Source: Reyranella sp.
GTDB lineage: Bacteria > Pseudomonadota > Alphaproteobacteria > Reyranellales > Reyranellaceae
Length of the DNA: 10,726 nucleotides
NCBI GenBank assembly: GCA_030679805.1
Contig: JAUXST010000538.1
Span: forward strand, 1-10,726
Direction of reading: 5' to 3'
The notes below the pieces were generated by a model. That model was given only the letters and a program-made list of their open reading frames with translations. It ran no database searches and was not told the DNA's origin. The translations under genes and the position numbers were made by a program. Within the stretch, counting starts at the first letter, position 1, and every line of letters begins with the position of its first letter. Positions 6,951 to 10,726 of this stretch are shown piece by piece.

Positions 6951-6955
6951 CCTGT

Positions 6956-7012
6956 CTACTGCTTCTTCTTCTTAGCAGCCTTCTTCTTAGCAGCCTTTTT
7001 CTTAGCAGCCAT
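6956..7012 (-). CDS. Lys/Ala-repeat micropeptide (18 aa)
   Basis: The frame from ATG (7010-7012) to TAG (6956-6958) encodes MAAKKKAAKKKAAKKKKQ. It consists of three AAKKK units from an almost perfect 15-base repeat, GCTGCTAAGAARAAG, followed by KQ. Nearly all codons are GCT and AAG, which differs from the GC-ending alanine codons of the neighbours. A strong Shine-Dalgarno, AGGAGA, lies 5 bases before the ATG, which argues for real translation. The composition resembles Lys/Ala-rich tails of bacterial histone H1-like proteins, so nucleic-acid binding is possible (inference); no globular domain is present. It starts 78 bp after nrdJ on the same strand with no clear terminator between, so it may share that transcript. 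Alternatives are a leader-type peptide for the structured RNA that follows it, or the remnant of a longer Lys-rich protein that has shrunk by loss of repeats. Confidence 0.6.
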   Translation of the reverse strand: MAAKKKAAKKKAAKKKKQ

Positions 7013-7017
7013 AACTG

Positions 7018-7023
7018 TCTCCT
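7018..7023 (-). promoter_or_regulatory. Strong ribosome binding site of the micropeptide
   Basis: AGGAGA on the - strand, 5 bases before the ATG at 7012, is the best Shine-Dalgarno match in the window. It is the main argument that the short frame is translated. The remaining bases up to the nrdJ stop (7024-7090) show no convincing promoter or terminator. Confidence 0.7.
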
Positions 7024-7090
7024 ATGGTTAGCTGTGAGGTCCCCAACCGCGAGGGCCCCGGCTTACGCGGGTACGCTACGCCACACGCGG

Positions 7091-10726
<3,636 letters not shown>

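Larger units (their letters stand above)
6753..6955 (-). ncRNA. Candidate structured RNA or structured 3' UTR with four consecutive hairpins
   Basis: The roughly 200 bases between the Lys/Ala peptide stop and the U-run hold three hairpins and an intrinsic terminator in a row, all stable when read on the - strand. Spacers between them are short and partly A-rich. No convincing reading frame fills the space; a 80-codon frame that crosses the terminator into the TetR gene is a shadow. I cannot match the sequence to 6S, SRP, RNase P, tmRNA or a riboswitch. It may be the 3' part of the peptide messenger, an independent small RNA, or the 3' UTR of nrdJ. Confidence 0.5.

Noticed and set aside
6956..7012. 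Reading the Lys/Ala repeat as part of a tmRNA tag
   Set aside because: tmRNA tags end in hydrophobic residues such as LAA or VAA and need the tRNA-like domain; neither is present here.
6996..7012. Counting the AAKKK repeat as a tandem repeat or CRISPR-like element
   Set aside because: Only three 15-base units without spacers are present, fully explained by the coding of the peptide.

Overview
This window is a chromosomal stretch of a GC-rich alphaproteobacterium. The evidence is strong GC bias at third codon positions, a long class II ribonucleotide reductase with a C-terminal zinc ribbon, and a ClpA C-terminus and a FemAB-like GNAT protein of the kind found in Rhodospirillales and Hyphomicrobiales. 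The exact genus cannot be told from the sequence alone. No insertion sequence, prophage, tRNA, rRNA or CRISPR array is visible.

Left end (1-560, + strand): the 3' end of clpA, the AAA+ unfoldase of the ClpAP protease. Its stop codon overlaps the GTG start of a 59-residue protein with two predicted membrane segments.

Middle (563-6694, - strand): four genes that read as one operon. The order of transcription is a TetR-type repressor, an RND periplasmic adaptor, an RND inner-membrane pump, and a FemAB-like acyltransferase of unknown substrate. The TetR stop and adaptor start share the four bases ATGA. The adaptor and pump are 10 bp apart, with the pump's ribosome binding site touching the adaptor's stop codon. 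A dyad operator candidate lies over the first codons of the TetR gene. No outer-membrane channel gene is present, so the pump probably uses a TolC-like protein encoded elsewhere.

Right end (7091-10726, - strand): nrdJ, the adenosylcobalamin-dependent ribonucleotide reductase. It lacks only a short N-terminal part, which lies beyond the window.

The least ordinary stretch is the roughly 400 bp between nrdJ and the TetR gene. It holds an 18-codon reading frame with a very good ribosome binding site, encoding a peptide made almost only of Ala and Lys in AAKKK repeats. It is followed by three strong stem-loops and a textbook intrinsic terminator with a UUCG-capped stem and seven U residues, all reading on the - strand. 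This looks like a short messenger with a highly structured 3' part, or a dual-function small RNA. I do not recognise it as a described family, and it is the best candidate here for something new. The rest of the window is ordinary housekeeping and efflux content.
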